64,000 nucleotides of DNA from NCBI GenBank assembly GCA_009363875.1, contig CM018682.1, forward strand, positions 67,416,031 through 67,480,030. The letters run 5' to 3'. The stretch comes from Mikania micrantha (lineage: Eukaryota; Streptophyta; Magnoliopsida; Asterales; Asteraceae). The position numbers and the translations under genes are program-made. The number at the start of each line of letters is the position of its first letter. Position 1 is the stretch's first letter. Shown here one piece after another: positions 1-10,931 of the stretch. The notes under the pieces were generated by a model. That model was not told where the DNA came from. It did no database searches and saw only the letters and a program-made list of their open reading frames with translations.

Positions 1-914
1 AATCACTCATTTCAAACTTAGAAGACATTAATTTAGAAAATTGTTCACACAAGGAAGGTTTTGTTGATCCAAAGATGATGTCATCGACATAAATTTGGAC
101 CAGCAAAAGTTCCTTGTCTACCCTCTTGATGAACAAAGTCTTATCAATGATTCCCTGAGAAAATTTATTAGAGAGAAGAAATTGAGAGAGAGCATCATAC
201 CATGCTCTGGGTGCCTATTTTAGACCATAAAGTGCTTTGTCTAGTCTATACACCCAATCAGGATGATGAACATCATCAAATCCTGGAGGTTGACACACAT
301 AGAGTTCCTACTTTATTGTCCCATACAAGAATGCACTTTTTATATCCATTTGATATACCTTTATATTATGGGATATAGAAAATGCTAGGAAGAGTCTGAT
401 TGCTTATAGTCAGGCCACGGGAGCAAAGGTTTCATCATAATCTATGCCTTCCTCTTGGCAGTACCCTTGCACTACCAATCTTGCTTTATTTTTTATCATG
501 ATGCCTCTATCATTTGTTTTATTTCAGAATACCCATCTAGTTCCGATAGGGTATTTTCCTGCTTGCAAGGGGCAGAGAGTCCAAACGTTTTTGCCTTTTG
601 AACTGTAATAGTTCATCTTGCATAGCCTTTACCCAATCATTATGTTTAAGAGCTTCCTGATATTTGGAAGGCTCAACTTGGGACAAGAAGGCTGCATGAA
701 GGCAGAAGTTTGAAATCTGGCTCCTAGTTTGAACACCTTTATTTAAATCACCTAAGATCTGGTCTATAGGATGATTTCTGCTGAAGGGAATGATGTCTAA
801 ACAGTTATTTGTGGAGGCAGCATCGGAAGAAGGTGAGTTTTTAGTGGGGCCAGAAGAGTTTTCTCGTGGGGAAGTGTGAACATGTTTAGGAACATCTACA
901 GGTGCATTATCCAA
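1..914 (-). pseudogene. E1 reverse transcriptase (RVT_2), 5' part, degenerate
   Basis: Copia reverse transcriptase, which copies element RNA into cDNA. The minus-strand frame from 914 opens with a Ser/Pro-rich linker, then 'NHPIDQILGD' and 'TRSQ', the usual lead-in to RVT_2, and 'KHNDWVKAMQDELLQF', its conserved start. After a stop near 537 other frames still encode 'KARLVVQG', 'YQMDIKSAFLYG', 'PPGFDD', 'KALYGLK' followed by 'APRAWYDALS', and the catalytic 'YVDDIIFGST' at about 60-95. The catalytic Asp pair is present, but stops and frame changes break the gene. The C-terminal RT and RNase H lie left of the window. Confidence 0.85.
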
Positions 915-1239
915 GGCTGGGGATAAAGGAGTAGATATTTGTTCATCTTGGTCTTGAGAATTTATTTGATAAGAAGGAATGGAGGTAAAGAATTTAGATA
1001 CAGAACATTCCTCAAGAGAGGATAGATCTTCAGAAGTTTGGCATGATTCTGAAGAAGGAGAAGAAGGGGTAGAAGAAATGTAGGTGAAGCTTTCAAGGTC
1101 AAATAGGTCATCAGGAGCAGAAGGGAAAGATGAAGTTGATGCAGATTCATTGAATTTGACATCAATAGTTTCTTCAATAACTTTGGTCCTGAGATTGAAG
1201 GCTCGGTAAGCCTTAGAGGTCTGAGAATATCCAACAAAA

Positions 1240-2010
1240 TATCCAGAGTCTACTTTTGCAGCAAACTTGGATAAAGAGTCTTTTGTGTTTAAAATGAAAC
1301 ACGGACACCCAAAGACTTTAAAGAAGGAAATGAGAGGCTTTATGTTATGACGGACGTCATAGGCAGTTTTGTTGTCTTTTCACAATATGAACTCCGTTTA
1401 AGACATATCAAGCAGTGTTTACTGCCTCACTCCAAAAGGATAAAGGCAACCTGAGCAGGAGTTCTAGGAACACTATATTGTCTTACGATTCCTTTAGAGA
1501 TGCAGAACTTATCAAGAACTTGATTCTTGTATTCAGTCCCATTATCACTCCTTATTGTCTTGACATGAAGACCAAATTGTCTTTCAAGTTGTGTGATAAG
1601 GGAATTATTTTATCAGAAGTCTCATCTTTACAGAAGAGAAAGAAGGTCCAGCAAAATCTTGAGTAGTCATCCACAACGATTAAACAATATATCTTTCTTG
1701 CTAAACTGGCTACCTTCACTAGACCAAAAAAGATCCATATGAAGTAGATTGAGTCAGTTAGTTGTTTTGGACTCCTCAATAGACTTATGTGATGTTTTAT
1801 GTTGCGTTCCCTTTAAGCAAGAGTCACATTGACCTTCAAAGTGAAATTATATGGAAAGTAATCCTCTTACTAAAGAAAGGGTAGAAGGCTTATGAAGAGT
1901 TTGGAGATTAAGATGACTGAATCTTCTGTGCCAAAGGGTTGTTTCAGAAGATGATTGTTTTGGCTATCAAACAAGTAGGAAAGGATGTTTGAGAGTCAGT
2001 GGTCATGTCT
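1240..2010 (-). pseudogene. E1 integrase with internal deletion
   Basis: Copia integrase, which inserts cDNA into the genome. Minus-strand reading shows the pre-integrase zinc region ('RFSHLNLQTLHKP', then 'CDSCLKGT') at about 1930-1800. The first catalytic Asp is in 'IVVDDYSRFCWTFF' (about 1660-1700) and the second in 'SDNGTEYKNQ' (about 1530-1560). After 'VPRTPAQ' near 1455 the reading passes straight to a segment resembling the later 'FWSEAVNTA' motif. The 'NGVAERKNRTL' segment that carries the catalytic Glu is missing, and a stop follows. The enzyme could not be active even without its other stops. Confidence 0.8.
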
Positions 2011-2249
2011 ACAACGTAGACATTTCCACTTCTTTTAGCCGTTAGCAAGGTGTGTTGATCAATTAAGACCTTTATTTTTGAATTTATTTAGGGAGAAAGA
2101 ATTTTGAAACTGTCCTTGGTGAAAAATGAACAAAAGTTCTTGTCAGCTAGTTGAAAAATGCTCAAGAGGTTAAACTTGTGGTTTTAAACTAAGCTTACAT
2201 CTTTGAAGTGCATTTTTCCGCTCAGGACAGAACCAGACCTACTATCCAA

Positions 2250-2400
2250 CCTTTTGCATTATTTCCAAAGGAAACATATCCTCCATTCTTTGGAATGAAG
2301 TTATTTAAAATGGATCCGCATCCTGTCATGTGCCTAGAGCCTCCACTGTCCACATACCATAGATGATTTTGGTTTGAAGAAGGTCTCTGCACATGAGAAT
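2250..2400 (-). pseudogene. E1 aspartic protease remnant
   Basis: Minus-strand translation over about 2321-2359 reads 'WYVDSGGSRHMTG', the Copia retropepsin active-site motif (D-S-G), followed by 'SILNNFIPKNGGYVSFGNN'. The protease would cut the gag-pol polyprotein inside the particle. It lies between the zinc knuckle and the integrase, as expected. No long open frame remains, so it is annotated as a remnant. Confidence 0.75.
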
Positions 2401-2457
2401 TAAATGCAATAAGTTAGATATGGGCCTTATTATATTTTTAGAAGAAAGAAGGAGTGC

Positions 2458-3195
2458 TTATTTGTTTTGCTGAGCGTTATTCATCAAATTCTGCATCATC
2501 AGTATCAGTTGTTGCTGATTTTGATGCAAGATATTGATTTGTGAATCCACGAAAGAAGGATTCACATCAGCAGGAGAATGAGTAGCAGGAGTCACCATGG
2601 GATGAGAAGGTGGTATTCCTAGAATGGATGGTCCGGGAGAAGCAGACAGGGGAGAAGACAGGCGAAGAGATGGATTAGAGTTAGATCTTATTGAAATGTT
2701 AGCTAAAGACCTATCATCCTTCTTTGATTTCTGCATCTTGTTAGGGAGGTTCCCTTTAGATGAGGAAACATGTTCCGCTTTTAATCTTTCAGCATTCAGT
2801 TTATCTCTAGCCTTCTCCAAACGGGTTTTTGTCCAACAGTTTTCAGTAATGTGATTGTACTTGAAACACTTTAGACATGCCAGAGATAGAGAGGAATAGT
2901 TAGGGATAAAAGGCTTATTTGCCTTCATTATTGGATATGGTGGATGAGGATGAGAAGGAGGAAATCTGATATCAACCATGGGCCTCTTTCCTTTGTCAAG
3001 GCGGGCAACATGATTATCAGAGGTTTCAAGAAGTATTGCACCTTCCGAACTTTGAGTAGAGCTCATGGTTGGAGCAATCTCAGTTTGTTTAGAAGAATTA
3101 TTATTGTGCTCACCTTTCGAGTGTGTTTCCTCCAGTTTTTCGACATTAGTTTCAGTGGGATAGACAAACGTCGGAAACTGTCTAGGTTGGTACAC
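2458..3195 (-). pseudogene. E1 gag C-terminal part with CCHC zinc knuckle
   Basis: A 245-residue open stretch of the gag nucleocapsid region, which binds element RNA. It has a low-complexity Ser/Thr/Asn-rich N-terminus, then 'CLKCFKYNHITENC' near residue 105, a correct C-x2-C-x4-H-x4-C zinc knuckle, then a charged helical run ('TRLEKARDKLNAERLKAEH'). The C-terminal tail is rich in Ser, Pro and Gln. It is out of frame with the upstream gag blocks, so it is part of a broken gag rather than a separate gene. Confidence 0.8.
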
Positions 3196-3272
3196 TCTTG
3201 GAGGTGTGATTTTTATGGATGGAATTTAATCCGGAAGAAAGGTAGGGGAGATGGGTTCAGAATCAGCCTCAT

Positions 3273-4073
3273 TTACTTTGTTGTCAATCGGGGTATAGTC
3301 CTCTGGAGGACTGTATGATTATACCCAATTCCGAATTTGGCCTTATGCATTTTTAATCCTTTGCAAGATTCAACCCATTTGTCACAGCTGACCTTGGTTT
3401 GAGACAATTCATCTCTACAAGCTGCATATTTTTCATTTTGCAAATCAAATAGAGCTTGTAGGTTGGATTTTTCAGTCATTAGGACATAGATTTGACTTTT
3501 CTTTATTCTTTATAAATTTTTCTATTTCATAGTTTTTATTATCTAGCAGTTGCTCTAACTCCTGATTTTGTTGTTGAAGCAAGATGTTGGCTTTCTTTAT
3601 TTTTGCAAAATCCTCTAAGCACGCGTCAGTACATAGTTTTTCTAGAGTAGAAGAAGATACCTGTGCATCAGGAGTTCTGCAGCAGGTTGTTCAGAAGAAG
3701 TAGAATCGTCACCAACAGCAATGAGAGCAAGATCTGTTGGTTTGGTGGTGATGAGGGCATAGTCTACATCTTCAGGCAGGCTGCTTAAGTCTACGTATTC
3801 TTGGGTGAAAAGAGTTGGTTGACTAGACGAAGGAGACTGGACAGTAGGGCCTTGTACATTTATTGCTGAAGGGGATGGTGAAATAATTTGATGAGGAGTA
3901 GGAGTAAGTTGATACATGCTACCATTGGCAGCTTGTACAAATTGTACATTGGTAGGAGGAGGGGTCTGTACAATATGTGCTGACTCCTGAGAATTATTGT
4001 GCCTTCTGAAAGATGAGGAAGAAGAAGAAAAAAGTGTCGAAGAAGTATGGGATTGTGAGTTAGGAAAAGTCAC
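3273..4073 (-). pseudogene. E1 gag middle region (coiled-coil and low-complexity linker)
   Basis: Two minus-strand open blocks. 4073-3642 is Ser/Pro/Gln-rich linker. 3479-3273 has a short coiled-coil-like stretch ('NLQALFDLQNEKYAACRDEL'), then 'CDKWVESCKGLK' and 'FGIGYN'. In SIRE-type gag proteins I know, a Lys-Trp motif and a 'GLGY/GIGY' motif occupy this place between the UBN2-like domain and the zinc knuckle. Function beyond particle assembly is not known. Confidence 0.6.
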
Positions 4074-4116
4074 ATACGGTGAGAATTTGAGTTGGGAGCA
4101 TTATTCGTTCTTATGC

Positions 4117-5063
4117 TTAAGAGAGCCAGTTGGTGAAGAATGTCCATATCTTCCAATTCATCGCTAGGAACTTGATGGAGATCATCAATAATAAAGGACA
4201 GATGATCAGAAATAGGAGAGTGGTCATCACAAGAGGAAGAAGAGTGATGCCAGTAGTTATGTCTATATGTCGTTCATCATAACTCTGATCATTTGTCTCA
4301 GAATTATGACTGAGAAGACCTGTGTTCCCTTGAACATACTCTTTAGTTGATTTACCAGACTTTATTAGTTTTTGTTTCTGGTCAATCTCCCGCTCAAAGG
4401 TGAGCAACTTACCATGGAGTTGGGTAAGTGAGAGTTTTCCAAAGTTTGGAGAAGATCTCATGACAATGGAATAAGTTTCCCATTGTTCAGGTAGAGATCT
4501 TAAAAAGCAATTTAGAACAGAGACGGGTGGGTACACTTGACCAGCTAGTTTTAATTCACTTAAGAGGGATGTGAACCTTTCAAACTGTTGAGTCAGTGAC
4601 TCATTATTTAGTTGTGAGAATGTCTCGTATTGTTGAGCTAATATTTCCCTGGTATTAGCCACAACATCTTTGGTGCCACTGAATTGCTCTTTTAGAGCAT
4701 CCCACAAATCTTTAGAGACTCGTGGTGAAGAAGACCATAGTATATTTCATTAGGAATGGCCATAGCCAGTTGAGCATGTGCCTTTGCATCAAGGTCCAAC
4801 TTCTGGTAGTCTTCTTCGGTGTAATTCCGAGGATCCTTCTGGACATGGTGTCCAGTCTTCGTGTCCAGGACCGTTGGTTTATGCGATCCGAACATCACAG
4901 ACTTCCAACATCCAGTATTATTATTGGATAGGAAGTGTAACATACGTCTCTGCCAAATGTTATATTGGTGCCTAACCAAGATTGGTGGCATTGTGGCAGA
5001 ACCGGTGTTATGAGGGTCTAGGGTGAATTTCTCTGCCATTGGTTCACAAACAATTATGAGCAA
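4117..5063 (-). pseudogene. E1 gag N-terminal domain (DUF4219/UBN2-like), frameshifted
   Basis: Capsid-type domain of Copia gag. From 5063 the frame reads 'MAEKFTLDPHNTGSATMPPI' (second Met, about residue 9), 'YNIWQRRMLHFLSNNN' and 'AIPNEIYYGLLHHESLK'. A single-base frameshift near 4710 moves the reading to the overlapping frame from 4707: 'WDALKEQFSG', 'REILAQQYETFSQL', 'LTQQFERFTSLL', 'LRSLPEQWET'. These are the classic gag_pre/UBN2 motifs. The Met at 5039 (MAEKF) is the likelier start, about 210 bases after the PBS. Confidence 0.8.
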
Positions 5064-5250
5064 ATCATCGAGTGATGAGTTCTCAAAGTGATTTATTAGA
5101 ATGATTTTTGAACATAATTTAGTTCAAAAACCAAACTCATGCAGATTTAGAGAAAATAAAAAAAGAAGAGATAGAACACATAAAACTAAACAACAAGATA
5201 TCAGTGAGAGCTTTGAGTTTTAGTCTTGATGGTTAAACCAAAACAAAGGA

Positions 5251-5266
5251 CAAGGCTCTGATACCA
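5251..5266 (-). other. E1 primer binding site
   Basis: On the minus strand this reads TGGTATCAGAGCCTTG, complementary to the 3' end of plant initiator methionine tRNA. It lies two bases inside the end of the 5' LTR, fixing the element's orientation and the LTR edge at 5269. Confidence 0.9.
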
Positions 5267-5463
5267 ATTGTTGAACTATAGAAACCTAGACGTGTAGCTG
5301 TTTTACCTAGAACAAGCCTTTAGACACTTAGTTAAAGCTTTGATTTTAACTTCCTCTAAAGTTTTGCACTAGATTATTTTCGTTGTTTTGTTTTCTTACT
5401 TAGAAAGAGAGAAGAGAAAAGATAGAAAGCACAAGGAATTTTGGGGGAAGTAACACTTATTTA

Positions 5464-5502
5464 CTCAGAGAATGTTGGGACTTAAATACCCAACATTCTG
5501 AG
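5464..5502 (-). promoter_or_regulatory. E1 LTR TATA-like site in a hairpin loop
   Basis: The plus strand has GAATGTTGGG, ten bases, then CCCAACATTC, flanked by CTCAGA and TGAG. The ten-base loop read on the minus strand contains TATTTAAG. The likely start would be about 30 bases further on, within the LTR. Confidence 0.5.
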
Positions 5503-5620
5503 ATACAAGACAAGAAATAACAAGACAAATAGCTGACATTGTTACAGACACTGAAACAAAAGACTAGTACAAATATGAAGTCAACAACAACGAAAACAAG
5601 AGTTTTCAGGAGTCTTTAGG

Positions 5621-5860
5621 TCTTCCGAGGTTGATGCAGTTGTTCTGATGTTCAGTGGTTATTCTTTCGGAAGATGATCATCGAAAGCTGATTAAATCAA
5701 TCAGTTATTTCAGAAGAGGAGATTGTCTTCCAAGTCATTTGACTTCTTCCGATGCAATGGTTGTCTTCTGAAGATGTCATGATCAGCTAGTGTATTCTGA
5801 GGTAGGTAAGTTAAGAGGCAGTTCTTTTTGGCGAATCTTCCACTGTTGTCCTTCCGACAC
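5621..5860. repeat. E1 U3 array of CTTCYGA / TCGGAAG words
   Basis: At least eight related words (CTTCCGA, TTTCGGAAG, CTTCTGAAG, CTTCCGACACTGAAG and variants) occur at irregular spacing in both orientations. They lie just upstream, in element sense, of the TATA-like site. This suggests reiterated promoter sites; no binding factor is known. Confidence 0.5.
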
Positions 5861-6034
5861 TGAAGCGATTCTTTAATTGGAAGAGATGCATCCACGGCTT
5901 GTCATTCCGCGGTTTATTCAAATGTTTGGCTTCAATGGTTTTGCTCATCAGTCCTTATTTTCCATGAAAAAAGAAAACGGCGTAGGCAATCACATAAGCC
6001 TAAAGTTGATAACTCTATTAACACTCCTCTAACT

Positions 6035-6450
6035 ATGCTACATACGGATCTTTTTGGTCCAGTGTCGGTTAAGAGTGTTGGTGGACGATCTTTACCTTTA
6101 GTAGTCACTGATGATTTTACAAGATTTTATTGGGTTTTCTTTGTAGCTGCTAAATCAGAAACTCCAGAGATTTTGAAGAATCTCATTGTCAAGATTGAGA
6201 ATGAATTTTCTGCACATGTGAAGTTTTTGAGAAGTGCTAATGGTACTGAATTTTAAAACCATAATCTGGAGTTGTTCTCCTTTCAGAAGGGTATTTCTAA
6301 TCAATTTAGTGCTACTTATACCTCTCAACAAAATTGTGTTGCTGAACGGAAGAATCATACTTTGATAGAAACAACAAGAACTATGCTTACAGATTCTCAT
6401 CTTCCAATAATTTTTTGGGCTGAAGCGGTTAAAACAACTTTTATACATTA
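6035..6450 (+). pseudogene. E2 integrase, catalytically defective
   Basis: The frame from 6035 reads 'MLHTDLFGPVSVKS' and 'VVTDDFTRFYWVFF' (first catalytic Asp). The second catalytic motif is 'RSANGTEF', where Copia integrases have R-S-D-N-G-T, so the second Asp is Ala. A TAA stop follows at 6254. Past it 'NQFSATYTSQQNCVAERKN' keeps the Glu of the triad and 'FWAEAV' follows. A substituted Asp together with the stop makes the enzyme inactive. Its relative E10 does not extend far enough 5' for comparison. Confidence 0.8.
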
Positions 6451-6574
6451 AACCGTGTTTTGATTGTCAAGAAGCATGGCAAGACCTCATATCAATTACT
6501 TAAAGGTCGAAAGCCTAATATTGCCCATTTGGAAACTTTTGAAGCTACTTGTACTTATTTGAAGATGTCATACC

Positions 6575-7975
6575 CTTAGGTACCAGATAGTTGTACAAAT
6601 TTAAAAAAGATGATAAAGGAATTATTGTGAGGAACAAAGCTAGACTTGTTGTTCAAGGTTTTAATCAACAGGAAGGTATTGACTATGATGAAGTATATGC
6701 TCATATTGCACGAATTGAAGCTATTTGATTATTCCTTGCATTTGCTAGTTTCAAAAAGTTCAAAGTCTTCCAATTAGATGTCAAGAGTGCCTTCTTATAT
6801 GGGAAAGTAAAAGAAGAAGTCTATGTTGTTCAGCCACCTAGGTTTGAAGATCCAAATAATCCTACTAAGTGTTATCATCTAGATAAGGCTTTGTATGGAT
6901 TATATCAAGCACCTAGGGCATGGTATGAGACATTGTCAACACATTTGTTGGACAATGGTTTTTCAAGGGGGAAGATTGATAGTACTCTGTTTATCTTGAA
7001 GAAGAATGATGACATTTTGATTGTTCAAATATGTGTGGATGATATCATCTTAGGAGCCACAAATGAACAATTATGCAAGGATTTTGAGACAGTTATGAAG
7101 CAGAAGTTTGAAATGAGTGCAATGGGAGAATTATCTTTCTTTCTTGGAATTCAAGTAGATCATAAGAAGGATGGCTTATTCACACATCAAAGTAAATATG
7201 TACATGACATCTCGAACAAGTTCAAGATGAATGATTGTACATAAATTTCTACTACTATTTGTACTCATTATAATTTAGAGAATGATGAGAATGGTATTGA
7301 TGTTGATCAACATCTATATCGTTCAATGATTGGTTCCTTAATGTACTTAACTGCATCCCGACCTGACATCATGTTTGCAGTTTGTTTGTGTTCAAGATTT
7401 CAGGCAAAACCTAAAGATTCACATATTAAGGCCGTGAAACGAGTTTTTAGCTATTTGAAGGGAAAATTAAGTCTTCGACTATGGTAACCTTATGATGAAT
7501 GCATGGATTTTATAGCTTTCTGAGATTCTGACTATGGCGGCTGTAATCTTGAAAAAAAGTCAACAACATGAGGTTGTCAATTCTTTGGTAATAAACTGGT
7601 AACCTGGCAATGTAAGAAGCAACTTTCTGTATCTATCTCTACATGTGAGGCTGAGTATGTTGCTTCTTGATGTTGTTGTTCATAAGTTTTGTGAATTCAA
7701 CAACAAAGGCAAGATTACGTTTAAAATATACAACAACTCCTATTTTTGTTGATAATACAGGAGCAATAGCCATTACTGAAAATCCTGTTTCACGTAAAAG
7801 AACAAAACACATTGATATTGGTCATCATTTTATTCGAGATTGTGCAGAGAAAAAGTTAATCCAGCTTTTAAAAATTACTACTGTTGACAACATTGCAGAC
7901 AATTTTGCAAAAGCTTTTGATTCAACTCTTTTTACTTATATTGTAGAAGGTGTCGGGATGATCAATTTTGAATGA
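6575..7975 (+). pseudogene. E2 reverse transcriptase-RNase H, degenerate
   Basis: RVT_2 motifs in order: 'KARLVVQGFNQQEGIDYDE', a stop in 'ARIEAI*LFLAFAS' (about 6727), 'LDVKSAFLYGKVKEEVYVVQ', then the open block 6891-7244 with 'YQAPRAWYETLS' and 'ICVDDIILGAT' at 7029-7055. The usual Tyr before Val-Asp-Asp is Cys (7032-7034). After a stop at 7242: 'HLYRSMIGSLMYLTASRPDI' and 'KAVKRVFSYLKG'. RNase H starts near 7490 and ends at 7975 with 'VDNTGAIAITENPVS', 'KRTKHIDIGHHFIRDC' and 'DNIADNFAKAFD'. At least five stops or frameshifts. Confidence 0.85.
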
Positions 7976-8744
7976 ACGATTTTAAAAAATAACACTTGAA
8001 AGCTTGTTTTTATTTTTAGGATTATCTTTGGTGTTAAAAACTTTCACATTTTGATTATATGCTAAAATTTTAGAATCTTGAAAATTGTATCCATGCTTTA
8101 TGAAAAATGATAGAATTTTGACTTATTTGATTTAATGTTTCTAAATGATTAAAATTTTTAATTTGTTAACATTTTCGCATATGAGTTTAAGTATATTTAT
8201 TTGATTTATTAAAGCATAGAAGTAATATTTGATTGGATTGAATGATTGAATTTGAATTTAAGAAAAACTTAAATACTTTACTTTCAATGATACTAGGTAA
8301 AATGTTCAAAATTTTCAATGAATTAATGAGTTCTCTATCTTAAAACTGATTCGAAGTAACTGAGTTTCAACATAAAAGGATTGAGAGTAGATTCATATAT
8401 ACATATTATGCCATCAATGATCTTTTAATACACATACTGAATTCCCTCTGTTAAATGTCAATATAGATCTGGAAATTTATAGCATCATTTATTAATATCC
8501 GTAGTGACTCTTTGTTGTCTGTTTCACATAGACCTATTCTCACTACCGCATACCATTAAATTATTGATATATTAAGTTTAATCAAAATCAAAATTTCATT
8601 CCATTAATTTTTTGAATATGTGAAAACATCAATGGCAATATATATTTTATCCTCAATAAATTATGAGTTTGAATAGGTTAATATTTAATTAAGTATGAGA
8701 CTCATTTAAATTCATTATTTAAAATTTTTAATAATAATGCTTCG
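7976..8744 (+). other. E2 3' flank shared with E10
   Basis: AT-rich noncoding sequence that aligns by eye, with small indels, to 30195-30990 after the RNase H end of E10 (shared words such as ATAACACTTGAAAG, GAAAAATGATAGA and AATAATAATGCTT). It is element-internal 3' sequence rather than unique DNA. No LTR edge or polypurine tract is clear. Confidence 0.6.
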
Positions 8745-10477
8745 TATAGTAACACTTGTCAAATTTCAATAAACGAACTGTTGTTGATAAAACCAAATGG
8801 GCTAGACCCAGTTAAGCCCAATTAGGCCCAGTGAGAATTCAGGCCCTACTAAGGCCGATCTATAAAAACAAGCCAATTAAATTTACATATCTTGTTAACT
8901 AACTATTATCTAATTATTTGGAGTTTTCGAAAGAAAACGAACACTTTATTTATTAATGATTCGATGATCGGTTATTATCCCAAGCATGATAATTTAACAT
9001 CAGATAATATTCATGTTATTATTTTTATTCAAATCCAATTAAGGAAATGGTTTAAAACGGCTAAATGTTAAATTGACAGAGTTAAGCTGTTTAAACGTGT
9101 CTACTTGCCACAATAATTCCTATTCGATGAACTAAATATTATGAGATGGTTCCTGTTATTCGTAACATGTTTCGGACACGGAATAAAAATTAGTTGCGAC
9201 AATAAAACCTGAACGCGAATAATGCACGAGTTACACGCGATACAGACTGACCTAGGGTATCTCCACCCATTCTAAACCCTAACTATATAAATGATACTAC
9301 ACTCTTTACCCCCATTTTGTGTTCAGCCATGAGACACATAACACACTTTTGTGTGTGTTTTCTTTTGATCGGAGCAAGAAGCATCACAAAGAAAACGGCT
9401 ACGCTCGTCTTCTCCAACAACTTGCAACTTCGGAAGTACTGTCGTGGCCGTGACAATGACCAACTAGCTAGCCATCACCTTATTCGAAGCAATCGCGAAA
9501 CACACGCCGGTGTGCTTGTGTGTGTTCGGTTGTGCGATGCATCTCTTTCTAAGGCCAGCAGCCTTGGGCTACCCACGACAATCCACCGGCGAGCCTTAAC
9601 AACTCATGACGACCCTTCCTCGAGGCGATTCATTCTCCCTCTTTCTCGAAACCACCGAAGATATATAGGTGCGGTCATGGTGACCCAAGCGTTCCATTCG
9701 ACTCCCTTGACCACAAGACTAGATGAGAAAAGCTTATATGGTTCATAAGAATGCCTTTGTTGAACGAACGGATACTGACCAGCACCAAAGCACGTCAGTT
9801 GTGCTGGGTAAGTCGTGACAACAAGGTGGTAGTGGCACAGACCTCCGGTGATAGCCTCGACTAAGAGTTCGAGTTGGCTACACGCCATTTCGGTAGACGA
9901 TCTCGTGTTTTAGTTCAACATAATGGTAAGATCCATAATACTATTTCATTATTCTCTTAGATCCACACTTGTTAAACGCCGATCTGCTTGCGTATGTGTA
10001 GATCAGGTGGTTGGGTTCAAAAAGAAAGCCATGGTAGTGTCGGATCTATGACCGAAGCTGCCGTTAGAGGTGGTTCAAATGGTTATTATACAAAAAATTT
10101 TGCTGAAATGAAGTTGGATGTAGTGGTTGCCAATTGGGAGAAGGATTGTTAACGGTGGAGATGTCTCTTGGCAGCTTGGGAGCCTCACTACGGTCCTAGG
10201 AACACCCATCAACAGCTAACTAAGCCGGTGAGACGGTTAGCACAGGCTGATCTTACGAAAAAGGTGTTGTTTGAGTCATTCCCGACAACCAAGGTCCTGT
10301 TCAAAGATTAGCCAAAGATGGTCAAACAGTCAACCGGTCAGATCCGCTCAACAACATGTTTAACTTGCTCGGTTATATTCGCATACGCGAACCGATCCGG
10401 AAGGTATACCCGCACCGTAATCTTTCATCAAATCCATCGTATTAAACCTAACTCATGCGCGCATGATATTTAGGTTT
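8745..10477. other. Unassigned 1.7 kb, possibly a degraded LTR
   Basis: No recognisable protein domain. The motif AAGCCCAATTAGGCCCAGT near 8813 also occurs, slightly changed, in the type-A gypsy LTR at about 38530, hinting at LTR origin. A TATA-like TATATAAAT lies at 9284-9292, and a 143-codon plus-strand frame begins at 9317 with CA/TG-rich sequence; its product resembles nothing I know. No PBS or paired LTR edge was found. Confidence 0.35.
9284..9292 (+). promoter_or_regulatory. Possible TATA box
   Basis: TATATAAAT in a C-rich context (ACCCTAACTATATAAATG), about 30 bases before an ATG-rich stretch starting at 9314. It could be the promoter of a degraded LTR. Nothing downstream supports a functional gene. 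Confidence 0.3.
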
Positions 10478-10931
10478 TGTCACACCCCGAGCCGGCGGGG
10501 TTGGATCGGAGTCCCCGTCGGGCGGAAGGTTCTCGGGGCGCGATATCGTGGGTGATAATCGTGATGATCAGATTGTTTACATAGCATCAATGTTAAGAAT
10601 AATTAAAGCACAATGAAACATTTAACTAGGATTACAAAGTTAAATTACAATATCAATGTTTAATAATTTAACTAAGTAAACCTATCAAAGAATCAAATGT
10701 TTCTATATTGTATTTGTACAAGATATCAAAAGTGATTCGTATCAATCAACCAAAATATGTGTTTTTCAAAATTTGGCTAGGACTTCTAATTGGGCATCCT
10801 AGTAGGCAATCCAAAGTCTTAGCTTAATCCAATGCATCCCCTGAGAAAGCATGTAAGAAAACAAAGTCAACACAATGGTTGGTGAGTTCATGTAATTTTA
10901 TGTAAAAATAGTTACAAAAATCATTTGAAGG

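Larger units (their letters stand above)
1..5950 (-). mobile_element. E1: Copia LTR retrotransposon (SIRE-like), 5' part
   Basis: Read on the minus strand the order is 5' LTR, methionine-tRNA-type PBS, long gag with zinc knuckle, protease, integrase and reverse transcriptase. Integrase before RT is the Copia order. RT runs off the window at base 1, so RNase H and the 3' LTR lie outside. The long gag with a Lys/Glu-rich heptad-like stretch and a 'FGIGYN' motif before the zinc knuckle resembles SIRE-lineage gag (family knowledge; lineage is inference). Several stops and frameshifts make it defective. The right boundary is approximate, because plus-strand Copia coding sequence (E2) starts almost directly after the LTR. 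Confidence 0.9.
5269..5950 (-). repeat. E1 5' LTR
   Basis: It begins TGTTGAAC on the plus strand beside the PBS. The outer edge is not exact, since E2 integrase-region coding begins at about 5950 and the last CA candidates are near 5947. It contains a TATA-like site inside a hairpin and, upstream of that in transcription sense, a cluster of CTTCYGAAG-like words. Confidence 0.7.
5951..8744 (+). mobile_element. E2: Copia pol fragment, truncated at both ends
   Basis: Integrase, RT and RNase H in Copia order on the plus strand, then about 770 bases of 3' sequence. It is closely related to E10 at 29188-30990: the protein motifs and the AT-rich 3' flank match in order. The left end stops at the E1 LTR and similarity to E10 is lost at about 8744. 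E1 probably inserted into this copy, leaving its gag outside the window (inference). Confidence 0.85.

Noticed and set aside
9317..9748. 143-codon plus-strand frame downstream of a TATA-like site
   Set aside because: The product is low in recognisable motifs and rich in His/Arg/Thr from CA-rich DNA, and an overlapping minus frame (9888-9604) is equally open. No intron or homologue is recognisable.
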